From Mesorhizobium sp. J428 (GTDB lineage: Bacteria; Pseudomonadota; Alphaproteobacteria; Rhizobiales; Rhizobiaceae), in the NCBI RefSeq assembly GCF_024699925.1, contig NZ_JAJOMX010000001.1:1240001-1304000 (forward strand): 64,000 nt of DNA. The letters run 5' to 3'. Positions 35,406 to 44,292 of the stretch are shown piece after piece. Positions within the stretch are counted from its first letter, which is position 1, and every line of letters starts with the position of its first letter. Under the pieces are notes generated by a model. It had not been told where the DNA came from. It searched no databases and saw only the letters and a list, made by a program, of their open reading frames with translations. Both the position numbers and the translations under genes were made by a program.

Positions 35406-36578
35406 TCACGAAACAACCACGCGCCTAAGAGTCATCCGTTCGAGAGCCTTGGGATCGAGCGTAAGTCCGAGTCCAGGACCGGTGGGCACTCTCACCGCTC
35501 CGTCCGCGATCGACATCGCACCTTCGGCGACCAGCGGATCAGGCCCCTTCGGCCCCACTCCGAAGGCGAACTCCGCTGCCCCGAACGTCCGTCGCGCGGG
35601 GATCGTGGCGCAGAAATGCGCCGAGGCGGCGGCCTCGAACTGGGAGGCGACAGCAAGGCCGCCGCTGTTGATCTGGATGCCGTTCGCCTCGCCGATCGCC
35701 GCAATCTTGCGCGCAGGCAGCAGTCCGCCCACCTGGTACAGCTTGATGCAGAAGATATCGACCGCACGTGCCTGGGCAAGCTCGGCTGCATCCTGGATGG
35801 TGAACAGGCTTTCATCCGCCATCAACGGCACGCCGCAGGCCTTAGCCCGGATCTCGGCCAGCCCGCGCACGTCGCGCCGCAGGATGGGCTGTTCCATGTA
35901 ACCGAGATCGAATTCCCTCATCGCGGCCATTGCGCTGATCGTCTCCGGGATCGTCCACCCGGTGTTCGGATCCACACCTATGACAATTCCGTCGCCCACC
36001 GCGCGACGCACCGCGGCGAAATTCTCGACGTCGCGCCGCCAGCCGCCGCGTCCGGCTGCTTTCAGGCAAAGGACCTTGATGCCGTATTCTTCAACTGCCT
36101 TGCGCGCCTCCTCGATCATGATCTCGACTTCGTCGGCGAGGCTGACGGACCATTCGAGTGCGATCTCATCCTGGCATCGGCCACCGATAAGGTCGTGGAC
36201 AGGTAGTCCGAGCGCCTTTCCCAAGGCATCGTGCAAGGCGATGTCGAGTACCGCGCGCGCCGCCGGATTGCCGGCGAGGCGCGAAGTCAGCAGGTCGTCG
36301 ATCGCCTCCATGTCGGAAATCCGCCTGCCGATCATCAGCGGCGCATAGACGTGCTCGATCGCGGAGACGACGCTGTGCGCGGTGTCGGCGACGAAATGGC
36401 CGGGGCTGATCGGGCGGATCTGCGCATGGCCCTGCACGCCTTCCGCATTGATGCTCACGAAGACGGGCTTTCCAAGCAGCTGCTCGGCCGGTCCTGTGTC
36501 GTAGCTTCCGCTGGAGAATATCCGCTTCACGCGCACGGGAAGCTCGGTGATGCGGATGTCGATACTGTCGATCTTCAT
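35406..36578 (-). CDS. Mandelate racemase / muconate lactonizing enzyme family protein
   Basis: A 390-residue enolase-superfamily enzyme. The N-terminal capping domain begins MKIDSIDIRITELPVR; the barrel follows with likely metal ligands in IGVDPNTGW (Asp), GYMEQP (Glu) and LMADES (Asp/Glu), and Lys residues in VLCLKAAG and DIFCIKLYQVGG that mark the muconate-cycloisomerase-like subgroup with Lys on both strands. Reactions begin with abstraction of a proton next to a carboxylate: racemisation, cycloisomerisation or dehydration. Start 36578 matches the family N-terminus; it is ten bases after the GMC oxidoreductase stop, so they are co-expressed. Confidence 0.9.
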   Translation of the reverse strand: MKIDSIDIRITELPVRVKRIFSSGSYDTGPAEQLLGKPVFVSINAEGVQGHAQIRPISPGHFVADTAHSVVSAIEHVYAPLMIGRRISDMEAIDDLLTSRLAGNPAARAVLDIALHDALGKALGLPVHDLIGGRCQDEIALEWSVSLADEVEIMIEEARKAVEEYGIKVLCLKAAGRGGWRRDVENFAAVRRAVGDGIVIGVDPNTGWTIPETISAMAAMREFDLGYMEQPILRRDVRGLAEIRAKACGVPLMADESLFTIQDAAELAQARAVDIFCIKLYQVGGLLPARKIAAIGEANGIQINSGGLAVASQFEAAASAHFCATIPARRTFGAAEFAFGVGPKGPDPLVAEGAMSIADGAVRVPTGPGLGLTLDPKALERMTLRRVVVS

Positions 36579-36588
36579 GGCAGAGGTC

Positions 36589-38262
36589 TCAGGCAGCATT
36601 CGCGGAGAGCGTCGTATCGACCCGCGGCGCACCGTTCCCACGTGCAATAAGATCGGAAGCGCGCTCCGCCAGCGCGATTGTCGGCGCATTGGTATTGGAC
36701 GACGGAATGGTCGGGAACACGGAGGAGTCCACGACGCGAAGGCCGGTGACGCCACGCACGCGCAGTTGCGGATCGACGACCGCATCCGCATCGACACCCA
36801 TCTTGCAGGTGCCGACGATGTGCCACGTCGTTTGCGTCGTCTCCCGGATATACGCCATGATCTCCCCGTCCGTGGAAGCACTGTCCCCGGGACGCGTCTC
36901 GCGCACGATAAGCTTCCGAAGCGATGGCTGGGCTGCGATCCGGCGCACTTCCTTGATGCCCTTCAGCAGGACTTCCGCATCTTCGGCCTCCTCCAGATAG
37001 CGCGGATCGATGCGAGGATGGACGAACGGATCCGCCGAGGCGATGTGCACATAGCCGCGGGATTTGGGCTTCAGCCCCATCACGCCAACGGTGAAGCCGG
37101 AATGCGCGTCCAGTCCGTCCTGGGGCCGTCTCGCATAGCGGTCCTTCCCGGAAAACGGCTGAAGCTGCAGCTTGAGGTCCGGGGAGGTCTCGTCCGGACG
37201 GCTGCGCATGACGGTGTGCGCGGTCGCAGAACAGATCGACAGCAGTCCCTTGCCCGTCAGCATGTATTTCAATCCCTGCCGGACCTTGAACACCGGGTTC
37301 TGCAGGACATCGTTGATGGTAATCGGCTCGGAGCACTGGAACGTGAGGCGCGTATTCGGATGGTCCTGCATGTTCTCGCCGACACCGGAGAGCTCCTTCA
37401 CGACCGGGATGCCATGTTCGGCCAGGACATCGCCGCGGCCGATGCCGGACAGTTCCAGAAGCTTCGGTGACTGGACGGGCCCAGCGGAAAGGATCACCTC
37501 GCGCGACGCGCCCGCGACCACCGTCTGTCCCTCGCGTCGGCATTCTATGCCCACGGCGCGACGGTCCTCCATCAGGACACGGGCGACTTCCGTGTCCGTC
37601 CAGACGACCAGATTGCGCCGGTCGAGCACCGGCCGCAGGTAGGACGCGGATGTGCTGCTTCGATACCCGCGCCGTGTCGAGTATTGCAGATAGGCGGCGC
37701 CCTCGTAGTGCCCGTCATTATAGTCGGCGACAATCGGATGCCCGGCCTCGCCGCTCGCCGCGACATATCCGTCGGCCAGCTTGTCGAAATGATCCAGGCT
37801 GGTGACCCCGATGGGGCCGTCGCGTCCCCGCAGCGCCGGGTCGCCGCCGCCAAACGTCTCCATGCGGCGGAAAGCAGGAAGCATGTCGTCCCATCCCCAG
37901 CCGGGAGCGCCCATGCCTTCCCAGGAGTCGTAGACCCAGGGATCGCCGCGAACGTAGACGTTGCCGTTGATGGAGCTCGAGCCGCCGAGCACCCGGCCGC
38001 GCGTCCACAGCTGGGTCCGATTGTTCAGCGCCTTTTGCGGCTCCGTGACGAACGGCCAGGTCACGGCGGGATCTTTCAACAGATTCACCACCATCAGCGG
38101 AACACGAAAATTGATGCTGCGATCGGGACCACCGGCCTCGACCAGCAGAACCCGGACAGAGCTGTCGGCGGAGAGCCTGTTGGCGAGCACGCAGCCGGCC
38201 GATCCCGCCCCTACGATGATGTAATCGAACCTGTTGCCGTCCCGGTCGCCAGCGTCTGCCAT
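36589..38262 (-). CDS. GMC-family FAD oxidoreductase (choline/alcohol dehydrogenase type)
   Basis: A 557-residue flavoenzyme. Seen: FDYIIVGAGSAGCVLANRLS near residue 12 for FAD, the GMC signature TRGRVLGGSSSINGNVYVRG near 85, the second signature GPVQSPKLLELSGIG, the active-site His in TTWHIVGTCKMG near 485, and NTNAPTIALAERA near the C-terminus. It oxidises an alcohol to an aldehyde, which the aldehyde dehydrogenases of the cluster could take further. Start 38262 has GGAG upstream. Confidence 0.92.
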   Translation of the reverse strand: MADAGDRDGNRFDYIIVGAGSAGCVLANRLSADSSVRVLLVEAGGPDRSINFRVPLMVVNLLKDPAVTWPFVTEPQKALNNRTQLWTRGRVLGGSSSINGNVYVRGDPWVYDSWEGMGAPGWGWDDMLPAFRRMETFGGGDPALRGRDGPIGVTSLDHFDKLADGYVAASGEAGHPIVADYNDGHYEGAAYLQYSTRRGYRSSTSASYLRPVLDRRNLVVWTDTEVARVLMEDRRAVGIECRREGQTVVAGASREVILSAGPVQSPKLLELSGIGRGDVLAEHGIPVVKELSGVGENMQDHPNTRLTFQCSEPITINDVLQNPVFKVRQGLKYMLTGKGLLSICSATAHTVMRSRPDETSPDLKLQLQPFSGKDRYARRPQDGLDAHSGFTVGVMGLKPKSRGYVHIASADPFVHPRIDPRYLEEAEDAEVLLKGIKEVRRIAAQPSLRKLIVRETRPGDSASTDGEIMAYIRETTQTTWHIVGTCKMGVDADAVVDPQLRVRGVTGLRVVDSSVFPTIPSSNTNAPTIALAERASDLIARGNGAPRVDTTLSANAA

Positions 38263-38327
38263 TTCGGAACTCCATCCCGCCGGCCGAGGCCGGCTTTCAT
38301 TCGGGCAACCTCGCGGCAACGCAGCCG

Positions 38328-39809
38328 CTAGGTCTGCACCGCGAACGGATCGCGGTCGTCTTCGGAAAAATTGATCATCACATTCTTGCTGACGAGGAAT
38401 TCGAGCATCCCTTCCTGCCCGCGCTCGCGACCGAAGCCGCTGTCCTTGACGCCGCCGAACGGCGTCTGCGCGGCGACGGCCCGATAGGTGTTGACCCAGA
38501 CCATGCCCGTACGCAGCTCCCGGGCGACGCGGTGCACGCGGTTGATGTTCTGCGACCAGATGCCCGACGCCAGGCCGAAGGACGTGTCATTGGCGATCCT
38601 GACCGCTTCCTCTTCCGTGTCGAACGGAATGACCGAAAGAACGGGACCGAAGATCTCCTCGCGCGCGAGCGCCATCTGGTTGTGAACGTCTGCGAAGATC
38701 GTTGGCTTGACGAACAGGCCCTGAGACAGGCCGGCGCCGGTGGCGCGCTCGCCCCCGGCCATCAGACGCGCGCCCTGCCCCTTCGCGGACTCGATGAAAT
38801 GCATCACGCGATCGAACTGCGGCTGATTGGCCACCGTCCCCATCTCCGTCGCCATGTCCGACGGATCGCCGAGCCGTATGCGCCCTGCGCGATCGACCAG
38901 CATGTCGACGATCTGGCTGTAGACGGAACGTTGGACGAGCAGGCGCGATCCGGCGATGCAGGTTTGCCCGGTAGCCGCGAAGATGCCGGCGAGAGCGCCG
39001 TTCGCCGCCTTGTTCAGATCCGCATCCTCGAAGATGATGTTGGGAGATTTTCCCCCTAGCTCGAGGATCACCGGCGTCAGATTCGCGCCGGCCGCGGCGG
39101 CGATCTTGCGTCCGACTCCGCCCGAGCCGGTGAAGCTGATCTTGCCCAGCCCGCCGCCGCCCACCAGCGCTTCTCCCGTCCGGCCGTCGCCTGTCACGAC
39201 ATTGACGACGCCGGCAGGGAACCCCGCTTCCTCGACCAGTCGCACGAATTTGAGCGTCGTGACCGATGCATGTTCCGACGGCTTGATGACGACGCAGTTG
39301 CCGGCCGCCAGCGCCGCAGGCAGCTTGTTGCCCAGAAGCGCCATCGGCGAGTTCCACGCTGTGATGATGCCGACGACGCCGAGCGGCTCCAGCGAGGCGT
39401 AGTCGAACATGTCCGGACGATCGAGCGGTATGACCTTGCCGAAGATCTTGTCGCAATAGCCGGCGTAGAAGCGGAACGTGCGCGCAAGGAATTTCAGCTG
39501 GCTGGTCGTCTCGCGGATGACCTTTCCATTGTCACGCGTTTCCAACGCGCCCATTTCGGGGGCGTTGGCTTCGATAATGTCGGCAAGACGGTTGAGCAAC
39601 CTTGCGCGCTGCAGTCCGCTGGTCCGGCTCCATGTCCGGTCGAAACATTCGCGCGCCGCAGCGACCGCGGTGCGCACGTCGCTCGCGTCCGCCTGGGAAA
39701 TCTCTGCCCAAGGCTGCTGCGTGTAGGGATTGTAGGTTGGAAAATAGGCCTTACCCGCCGGTTCGCGCCATTCTCCGGCAATGTAAATTCCGTGACGCTC
39801 CAATGCCAA
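38328..39809 (-). CDS. Aldehyde dehydrogenase (NAD(P)-dependent)
   Basis: A 493-residue aldehyde dehydrogenase with TAWNSPMALLGNKL, the base Glu in ILELGGKSPN, the nucleophile Cys in TGQTCIAGSR, and EEIFGPVLSVIPF. Its natural N-terminus (GIYIAGEWREPAG) has no nearby ATG. GGAGGAG lies at 39819-39825, and a TTG codon at 39809 is nine bases from it, so TTG is the likely start. A longer reading with ATG exists up to 40025 but is not family-like. It is the first gene of the minus-strand catabolic cluster and lies 65 bases before the GMC oxidase. Confidence 0.88.
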   Translation of the reverse strand: MALERHGIYIAGEWREPAGKAYFPTYNPYTQQPWAEISQADASDVRTAVAAARECFDRTWSRTSGLQRARLLNRLADIIEANAPEMGALETRDNGKVIRETTSQLKFLARTFRFYAGYCDKIFGKVIPLDRPDMFDYASLEPLGVVGIITAWNSPMALLGNKLPAALAAGNCVVIKPSEHASVTTLKFVRLVEEAGFPAGVVNVVTGDGRTGEALVGGGGLGKISFTGSGGVGRKIAAAAGANLTPVILELGGKSPNIIFEDADLNKAANGALAGIFAATGQTCIAGSRLLVQRSVYSQIVDMLVDRAGRIRLGDPSDMATEMGTVANQPQFDRVMHFIESAKGQGARLMAGGERATGAGLSQGLFVKPTIFADVHNQMALAREEIFGPVLSVIPFDTEEEAVRIANDTSFGLASGIWSQNINRVHRVARELRTGMVWVNTYRAVAAQTPFGGVKDSGFGRERGQEGMLEFLVSKNVMINFSEDDRDPFAVQT

Positions 39810-39825
39810 TGCGACTGTCTCCTCC

Positions 39826-40339
39826 AAGCATGCAGCGGCTGACCCTACGACCAGCTCGGCATTCAGAATAATGCTTTGATAGTGTAGCAGTATGCATATC
39901 GGGCATCCCGCAAGTATCAATTTCATTTCCAGCCAGAGTGGACATGCGGCACCCCGGAGGGAGGCGAATGCGGCACGATCTTCGAATGGGCGCGGCGGCA
40001 AGCCATTGGAAAGGCTGCCAAACAAAAAAGTCCACGGGATGGACCGAGGGGCATAGAATATGATTGCGGGTTCTGGTCACCACACAGGCGCCAGTTGCAC
40101 TCCGTCATCTATGGATCCGACCAGCGAACAACGGCCATCGCCGCGACATGAATGAGCCCGCTCAGTGGTCAAGCGTTCTCAGTTTCGGAGAAGGTCCCTA
40201 TCACCTAGGCAGCTATCTCCGCTAGCCGGTCCGCAATCGCCTCGGACGGCTCTGCCGGGCAGCTCCTCGTTACCATATGTTGGTGCGTCTGGGTGAACTG
40301 ACTTCCTCGCCACCCTCGGTGACGGATGGTCTGCTCGCC
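39826..40339. other. Gene-free interval
   Basis: About 510 bases between the upstream side of the aldehyde dehydrogenase operon and the TetR stop. It must hold the promoter of the catabolic operon, but I see no convincing promoter boxes, repeats or coding similarity. Short open frames present on both strands have no recognisable product. The stretch is somewhat richer in A and T than its neighbours. Confidence 0.5.
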
Positions 40340-40930
40340 CTAGGCCCGACGGCGCTGCATGAAATCGGCGACCACGATCTCTGCGATCTTGACGAAGCGT
40401 GGTGCGGCTCCCTCGGGGCCGACAGTGCGCCAGTTGCAGCGGGCGCCCTCGATCAATAGCGTCAGCGCGTCGACAAGCAGTTCGGCATCCGCAACGCCGG
40501 CATCGCGGCAAAGCTGGATCACGCGGGTCCGGTAGAGCTTCCTGATGTCCTTGACGAACTTCTGAGCCGGATGCTCGCTGTCCACCAACTCTGCGGCCGC
40601 ATCGAGAATCTCGCAGTTGCAATGCTCCATGGTGAGGAAGTCACCCGCGCGGTGCACCCAATCGTTCAGCTGCGCCTTCGGATCGCCGGGATTCGCCGCC
40701 TCGATGTCCGCCCAGAAGGCTTCGGCCTCTGCCGCAGCTTCCTTGAGGCACACGACGATCAGATCGTCCTTCGAGCCGAAATGGCGGTAAAGCGTCATCT
40801 TGTTGCTGTCGGCCGCTTCGGCGATCGCGTCGACGCCGATGCCGTTGATGCCGTGCTTCCTGAACAGGTCGCGCGCTGCGTCGATGATGCGCTCCCGTGG
40901 CGGGGGCGGAGGTTTGACAGCAACCGTCAT
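40340..40930 (-). CDS. TetR-family regulator, likely repressor of the adjacent RND pump
   Basis: A 196-residue TetR regulator. The helix-turn-helix is in residues about 13-58 (RIIDAARDLFRKHGINGIGV, TLYRHFGSKDDLI); the rest is an all-helical effector domain. It is divergent from the RND permease gene, with 209 bases between the starts. The interval holds two perfect palindromes TGTTAC-N6-GTAACA that overlap the likely promoters in both directions, so it probably represses itself and the pump until an inducer binds. Inducer unknown. Confidence 0.9.
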   Translation of the reverse strand: MTVAVKPPPPPRERIIDAARDLFRKHGINGIGVDAIAEAADSNKMTLYRHFGSKDDLIVVCLKEAAAEAEAFWADIEAANPGDPKAQLNDWVHRAGDFLTMEHCNCEILDAAAELVDSEHPAQKFVKDIRKLYRTRVIQLCRDAGVADAELLVDALTLLIEGARCNWRTVGPEGAAPRFVKIAEIVVADFMQRRRA

Positions 40931-40976
40931 GATCGTTTCCTCGCTTTCGATCTTCTCGTCGGATCGCTCTTGACAA

Positions 40977-40994
40977 TGTTACCAAGGCGTAACA
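40977..40994. promoter_or_regulatory. TetR operator 1, TGTTAC-N6-GTAACA
   Basis: A perfect 6-6-6 inverted repeat. It begins two bases after a TTGACA element (40970-40975) that points toward the RND genes, so a bound repressor would cover the -35 to -10 region of the pump promoter. The same arms and spacer length recur 23 bases further on. Confidence 0.8.
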
Positions 40995-40999
40995 TCTAC

Positions 41000-41017
41000 T
41001 GTTACTAGATAGTAACA
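41000..41017. promoter_or_regulatory. TetR operator 2, TGTTAC-N6-GTAACA
   Basis: A second perfect 6-6-6 inverted repeat with the same arms as operator 1 and a centre-to-centre distance of 23 bases. It includes the likely -10 element of the divergent TetR promoter (41006-41011 read on the minus strand). Confidence 0.8.
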
Positions 41018-41034
41018 TCGTCGTCGCAAGTCAA
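41006..41034 (-). promoter_or_regulatory. Promoter of tetR, TTGACT-N17-TATCTA
   Basis: On the minus strand, TTGACT at 41034-41029 is followed after exactly 17 bases by TATCTA at 41011-41006, a fair sigma-70-type pair. The start of transcription would fall near 41000, giving a leader of about 70 bases to the TetR ATG. The -10 element lies inside operator 2. Confidence 0.5.
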
Positions 41035-41139
41035 CAATGTAGGCCGTTCGGGAACACCGCGTAAACGCGTGTGTCGCGATGGCTTGCCGGTCAATCGGAA
41101 TGGCAGACGCCGTCGAGCGGCCTGGGAAGGAATTTCAGC

Positions 41140-44100
41140 ATGGTGGGGTTCTTCATCCAGCGGCCGATCTTCGCGACCGCAATCGCGATCATCATGGTGC
41201 TGGCCGGCGGCATCTCCTATTTCCTGCTGCCTGTTTCCCAATTCCCGGACATCACGCCGCCCCAGATCGTGGTCGCCGCAAACTATCCCGGCGCGAGCGC
41301 GCAGGTGGTCGCCGATACGGTGACCACGCCGCTCGAGCAGCAGCTCAACGGCGTGCCCGGCATGCTCTACATGTCGTCGACCAGTTCGAACGACGGCTCG
41401 GCCCGCATCACCATCTCGTTCCAGGTCGGCTATCCGATCGACATCGCCGCGATGGATGTGCAGAACCGGGTCTCGCAGGCTTCTCCGTCGCTGCCCGCGC
41501 TGGTCAACCAGACCGGCGTGACCGTCATCAAGCAGAACCCGAACTTCAACGTCCTGGTCAACCTCGGCTCCCCGGACAACTCCGTCGACTTCACCACGCT
41601 CAGCAACTACGCCTATCTGCAGATCCTCGATCCGATCAAGCGTCTGCCGGGCGTCGGCGACGTGCAGTTCTTCGGCGAGCGCCGCTATTCCATGCGCGTC
41701 TGGCTCGATCCCGACAAGATGGCGAGCCTCGGCGTGACGGCGGTCGACGTCCAGACCGTCATCCAGGAGCAGAACATCCAGGTCGCGGCCGGCAAGATCG
41801 GCCAGGCGCCCGCGCCGGCGGGCACAGCCTTCGAGATGCAGGTCAACGCCGTCGGCCGCCTGAGCGACCCGCAGCAGTTCGGCGACATCGTCCTTCGCGT
41901 GGATCCGAAGACAGGTGCGGCGACACGCCTGCGCGACGTGGCGCGCATAGAGCTCGGCGCCCTGCTCTACTCCTCGTCCTTCAGCCTGAACGGCCAGGAC
42001 AGCGTGGTCCTGGCCATCCTGCAGGCGCCGGGCTCGAACGCGCTCGACCTGCAGAACAACGTCAGGGCCAAGATGGAGGAGCTCTCCGAGCGCTTCCCGT
42101 CCGGCATGACCTACAACATGTTCTACGACACGACGCGGTTCGTCTCCGCTGCGATGGAAGACGTCGTCAAGACGCTGGTCGAGGCGCTCGTCCTCGTCGT
42201 GCTGGTCGTCTTCATCTTCCTGCAGAGTTGGCGCGCCACCTTGATCCCAATCATCGCGATTCCGGTATCGCTGATCGCGACGCTGACGGTCATGTACCTG
42301 CTCGGCTTCTCGCTCAACATGCTCTCGCTGCTCGGCATGGTGCTGGCGATCGGGCTTGTCGTCGACGACGCGATCGTGGTCGTCGAGAACGTCGAACGAC
42401 AGTTGGAGGCGGGACTACCGCCGCTCGCGGCGGCGAAGAAGGCGATGCACGAGGTCACGGGGCCGATCATTGCCACGACCGGCGTGCTGCTCGCGGTCTT
42501 CGTGCCGGTCGCCTTCATTCCCGGCGTAGCAGGCCAGCTCTACAATCAGTTCGCCCTGACGGTCGCGATTTCCTTCGCGATCTCAGCGTTCAACTCGCTG
42601 ACGCTCAGCCCGGCATTGAGCGCGGTGTTCCTGCGCTATCGCGGCGAGTCCCAGTTCATCCTGTTCCGCTGGTTCAATGCCGGCTTCCACTGGATGTCGC
42701 ATGCCTACGCCGGCAGCATCAGGACATTCGTCCGCTGGCGCTGGCCGCTGCTCGGCCTGTTCGCGCTCGGACTGGCCGGCACCTACACCCTGTCGCAGCG
42801 CATCCCTTCGACCTTCCTGCCGGTCGAGGACCAGGGCTACTTCTTCGTCGTGCTGCAGCTTCCCGACGGCGCGTCGGTGGAGCGCACCGCCGCGGTGGCG
42901 AAGAAGTCCGAGGAGATTCTGCGCAGCCTGCCAGGGGTTGAATCCGTCGGCTCGGTCGTCGGCTTCTCCTTCCTGAGCTTCGCCAACCAATCGAACGCCG
43001 GCGTCCAGTTCGCCGTGCTCAAGCCGTGGGACGAGAGAGGCCCAGACGAGAGCGCGACGGCTTTGCGCACGATCGCGCAGGGCAAGCTCATCCAGATACC
43101 CGATGCGCTGGTGCTGGCCTTCGACCCGCCGTCGATCCAGGGTCTCGGCACGACCGGCGGCTTCGAGTTCCAAGTGGAGGACCTGACCGGACGCGGTGCC
43201 GTGGCGCTCGACGAGGCGACGCAGGCCCTCCTGGCGGAGGCTCGCAAGCAGCCGGAGCTCAACCCCTTTGCGCTGTTCACAACCTTCAGCACCTCGACGC
43301 CGCAATATTCCTACGACCTCGACCGAAACAAGGCGAAGCTGCTTGGCCTCAGCCTGCCGGACGTCTTCTCGACATTGCAGATCTATCTCGGTTCGCTATA
43401 CGTCAACGACTTCAACCTGTTCGGGCGCACATTCCGCGTCACCCTGCAGGCGGAACCGGATGCGCGCGCCTCGGCGACCGACATCTCCCGCCTCTATGTG
43501 CGCAGTTCGTCCGGCGACATGGTGCCGCTGAGCACGCTCGGCCAATTGAAGTCGATGGCGGGTCCGGAGACGATCACCCACTACAACAATTACCCGTCCG
43601 CGCTGGTGAACGGCGCGGCAGCGGAAGGGTTCAGTTCGGGCCAGGCCGTGGCCGCGATGGAACGCGCCGCCGCGACCGCCCTGCCGAGGGACTTCTCCTT
43701 CGAATGGACCGGCATCACCTATCAAGAGATCAGGGCGGGCTCGATCGCCAATCTGGTCTTCGGAATCGCCATCGTCTTCTGCTTCCTCGTGCTGGCTATG
43801 CAGTACGAAAGCTGGTCGATGCCCTTCGTGGTGCTGCTCGCGGTTCCGCTCGCCCTGCTCGGCGCACTGCTCGCGCTGTGGGTGCGCGGAATGCAGATCG
43901 ACGTCTACTCGCAGATCGGCTTCGTGATGCTGATCGGCCTCGCCGCCAAGAACGCGATCCTCATCGTTGAGTTCGCCAAGCGGCGGCGCGAGGAAGGCGT
44001 GGAGATCGTCGCCGCCGCGATCGAAGCCGCGCGCCTGCGGCTGCGGCCGATCCTGATGACGGCCTTCGCCTTCATTCTCGGCGTCGTGCCGCTGATGACC

Positions 44101-44277
44101 GCGACCGGAGCCGGCGCGGCCAGCCGGCAATCGATCGGCACCACCGTCTTCGGCGGCATGCTGGTTGCCACCGTCCTGACCCTGGTCTTCGTGCCGATCT
44201 TCTATGTCGTTCTTGAATCCTGGCGTGAGCGCCTGTCGCCCCGCTTGCCCGCCCCACATGCAGAGCCGGCGGAATAG
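41140..44277 (+). CDS. RND efflux pump inner-membrane transporter (HAE1, AcrB/MexF-like)
   Basis: A 1045-residue proton-driven multidrug transporter. The N-terminus MVGFFIQRPIFATAIAIIMVLAGG is typical of the HAE1 family; VVDDAIVVVENVER in helix 4 carries the proton-relay Asp pair, and GLAAKNAILIVEFAKRRRE lies in the second half. Full length, two large periplasmic loops. The start 41140 has GGAAGG upstream. It comes first, with the membrane fusion protein gene 15 bases downstream, the reverse of the usual adaptor-then-pump order. No outer-membrane factor gene is adjacent, so it must share a TolC-type channel encoded elsewhere. Confidence 0.93.
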   Translation: MVGFFIQRPIFATAIAIIMVLAGGISYFLLPVSQFPDITPPQIVVAANYPGASAQVVADTVTTPLEQQLNGVPGMLYMSSTSSNDGSARITISFQVGYPIDIAAMDVQNRVSQASPSLPALVNQTGVTVIKQNPNFNVLVNLGSPDNSVDFTTLSNYAYLQILDPIKRLPGVGDVQFFGERRYSMRVWLDPDKMASLGVTAVDVQTVIQEQNIQVAAGKIGQAPAPAGTAFEMQVNAVGRLSDPQQFGDIVLRVDPKTGAATRLRDVARIELGALLYSSSFSLNGQDSVVLAILQAPGSNALDLQNNVRAKMEELSERFPSGMTYNMFYDTTRFVSAAMEDVVKTLVEALVLVVLVVFIFLQSWRATLIPIIAIPVSLIATLTVMYLLGFSLNMLSLLGMVLAIGLVVDDAIVVVENVERQLEAGLPPLAAAKKAMHEVTGPIIATTGVLLAVFVPVAFIPGVAGQLYNQFALTVAISFAISAFNSLTLSPALSAVFLRYRGESQFILFRWFNAGFHWMSHAYAGSIRTFVRWRWPLLGLFALGLAGTYTLSQRIPSTFLPVEDQGYFFVVLQLPDGASVERTAAVAKKSEEILRSLPGVESVGSVVGFSFLSFANQSNAGVQFAVLKPWDERGPDESATALRTIAQGKLIQIPDALVLAFDPPSIQGLGTTGGFEFQVEDLTGRGAVALDEATQALLAEARKQPELNPFALFTTFSTSTPQYSYDLDRNKAKLLGLSLPDVFSTLQIYLGSLYVNDFNLFGRTFRVTLQAEPDARASATDISRLYVRSSSGDMVPLSTLGQLKSMAGPETITHYNNYPSALVNGAAAEGFSSGQAVAAMERAAATALPRDFSFEWTGITYQEIRAGSIANLVFGIAIVFCFLVLAMQYESWSMPFVVLLAVPLALLGALLALWVRGMQIDVYSQIGFVMLIGLAAKNAILIVEFAKRRREEGVEIVAAAIEAARLRLRPILMTAFAFILGVVPLMTATGAGAASRQSIGTTVFGGMLVATVLTLVFVPIFYVVLESWRERLSPRLPAPHAEPAE

Positions 44278-44292
44278 AATCGGAGTTTTGAA

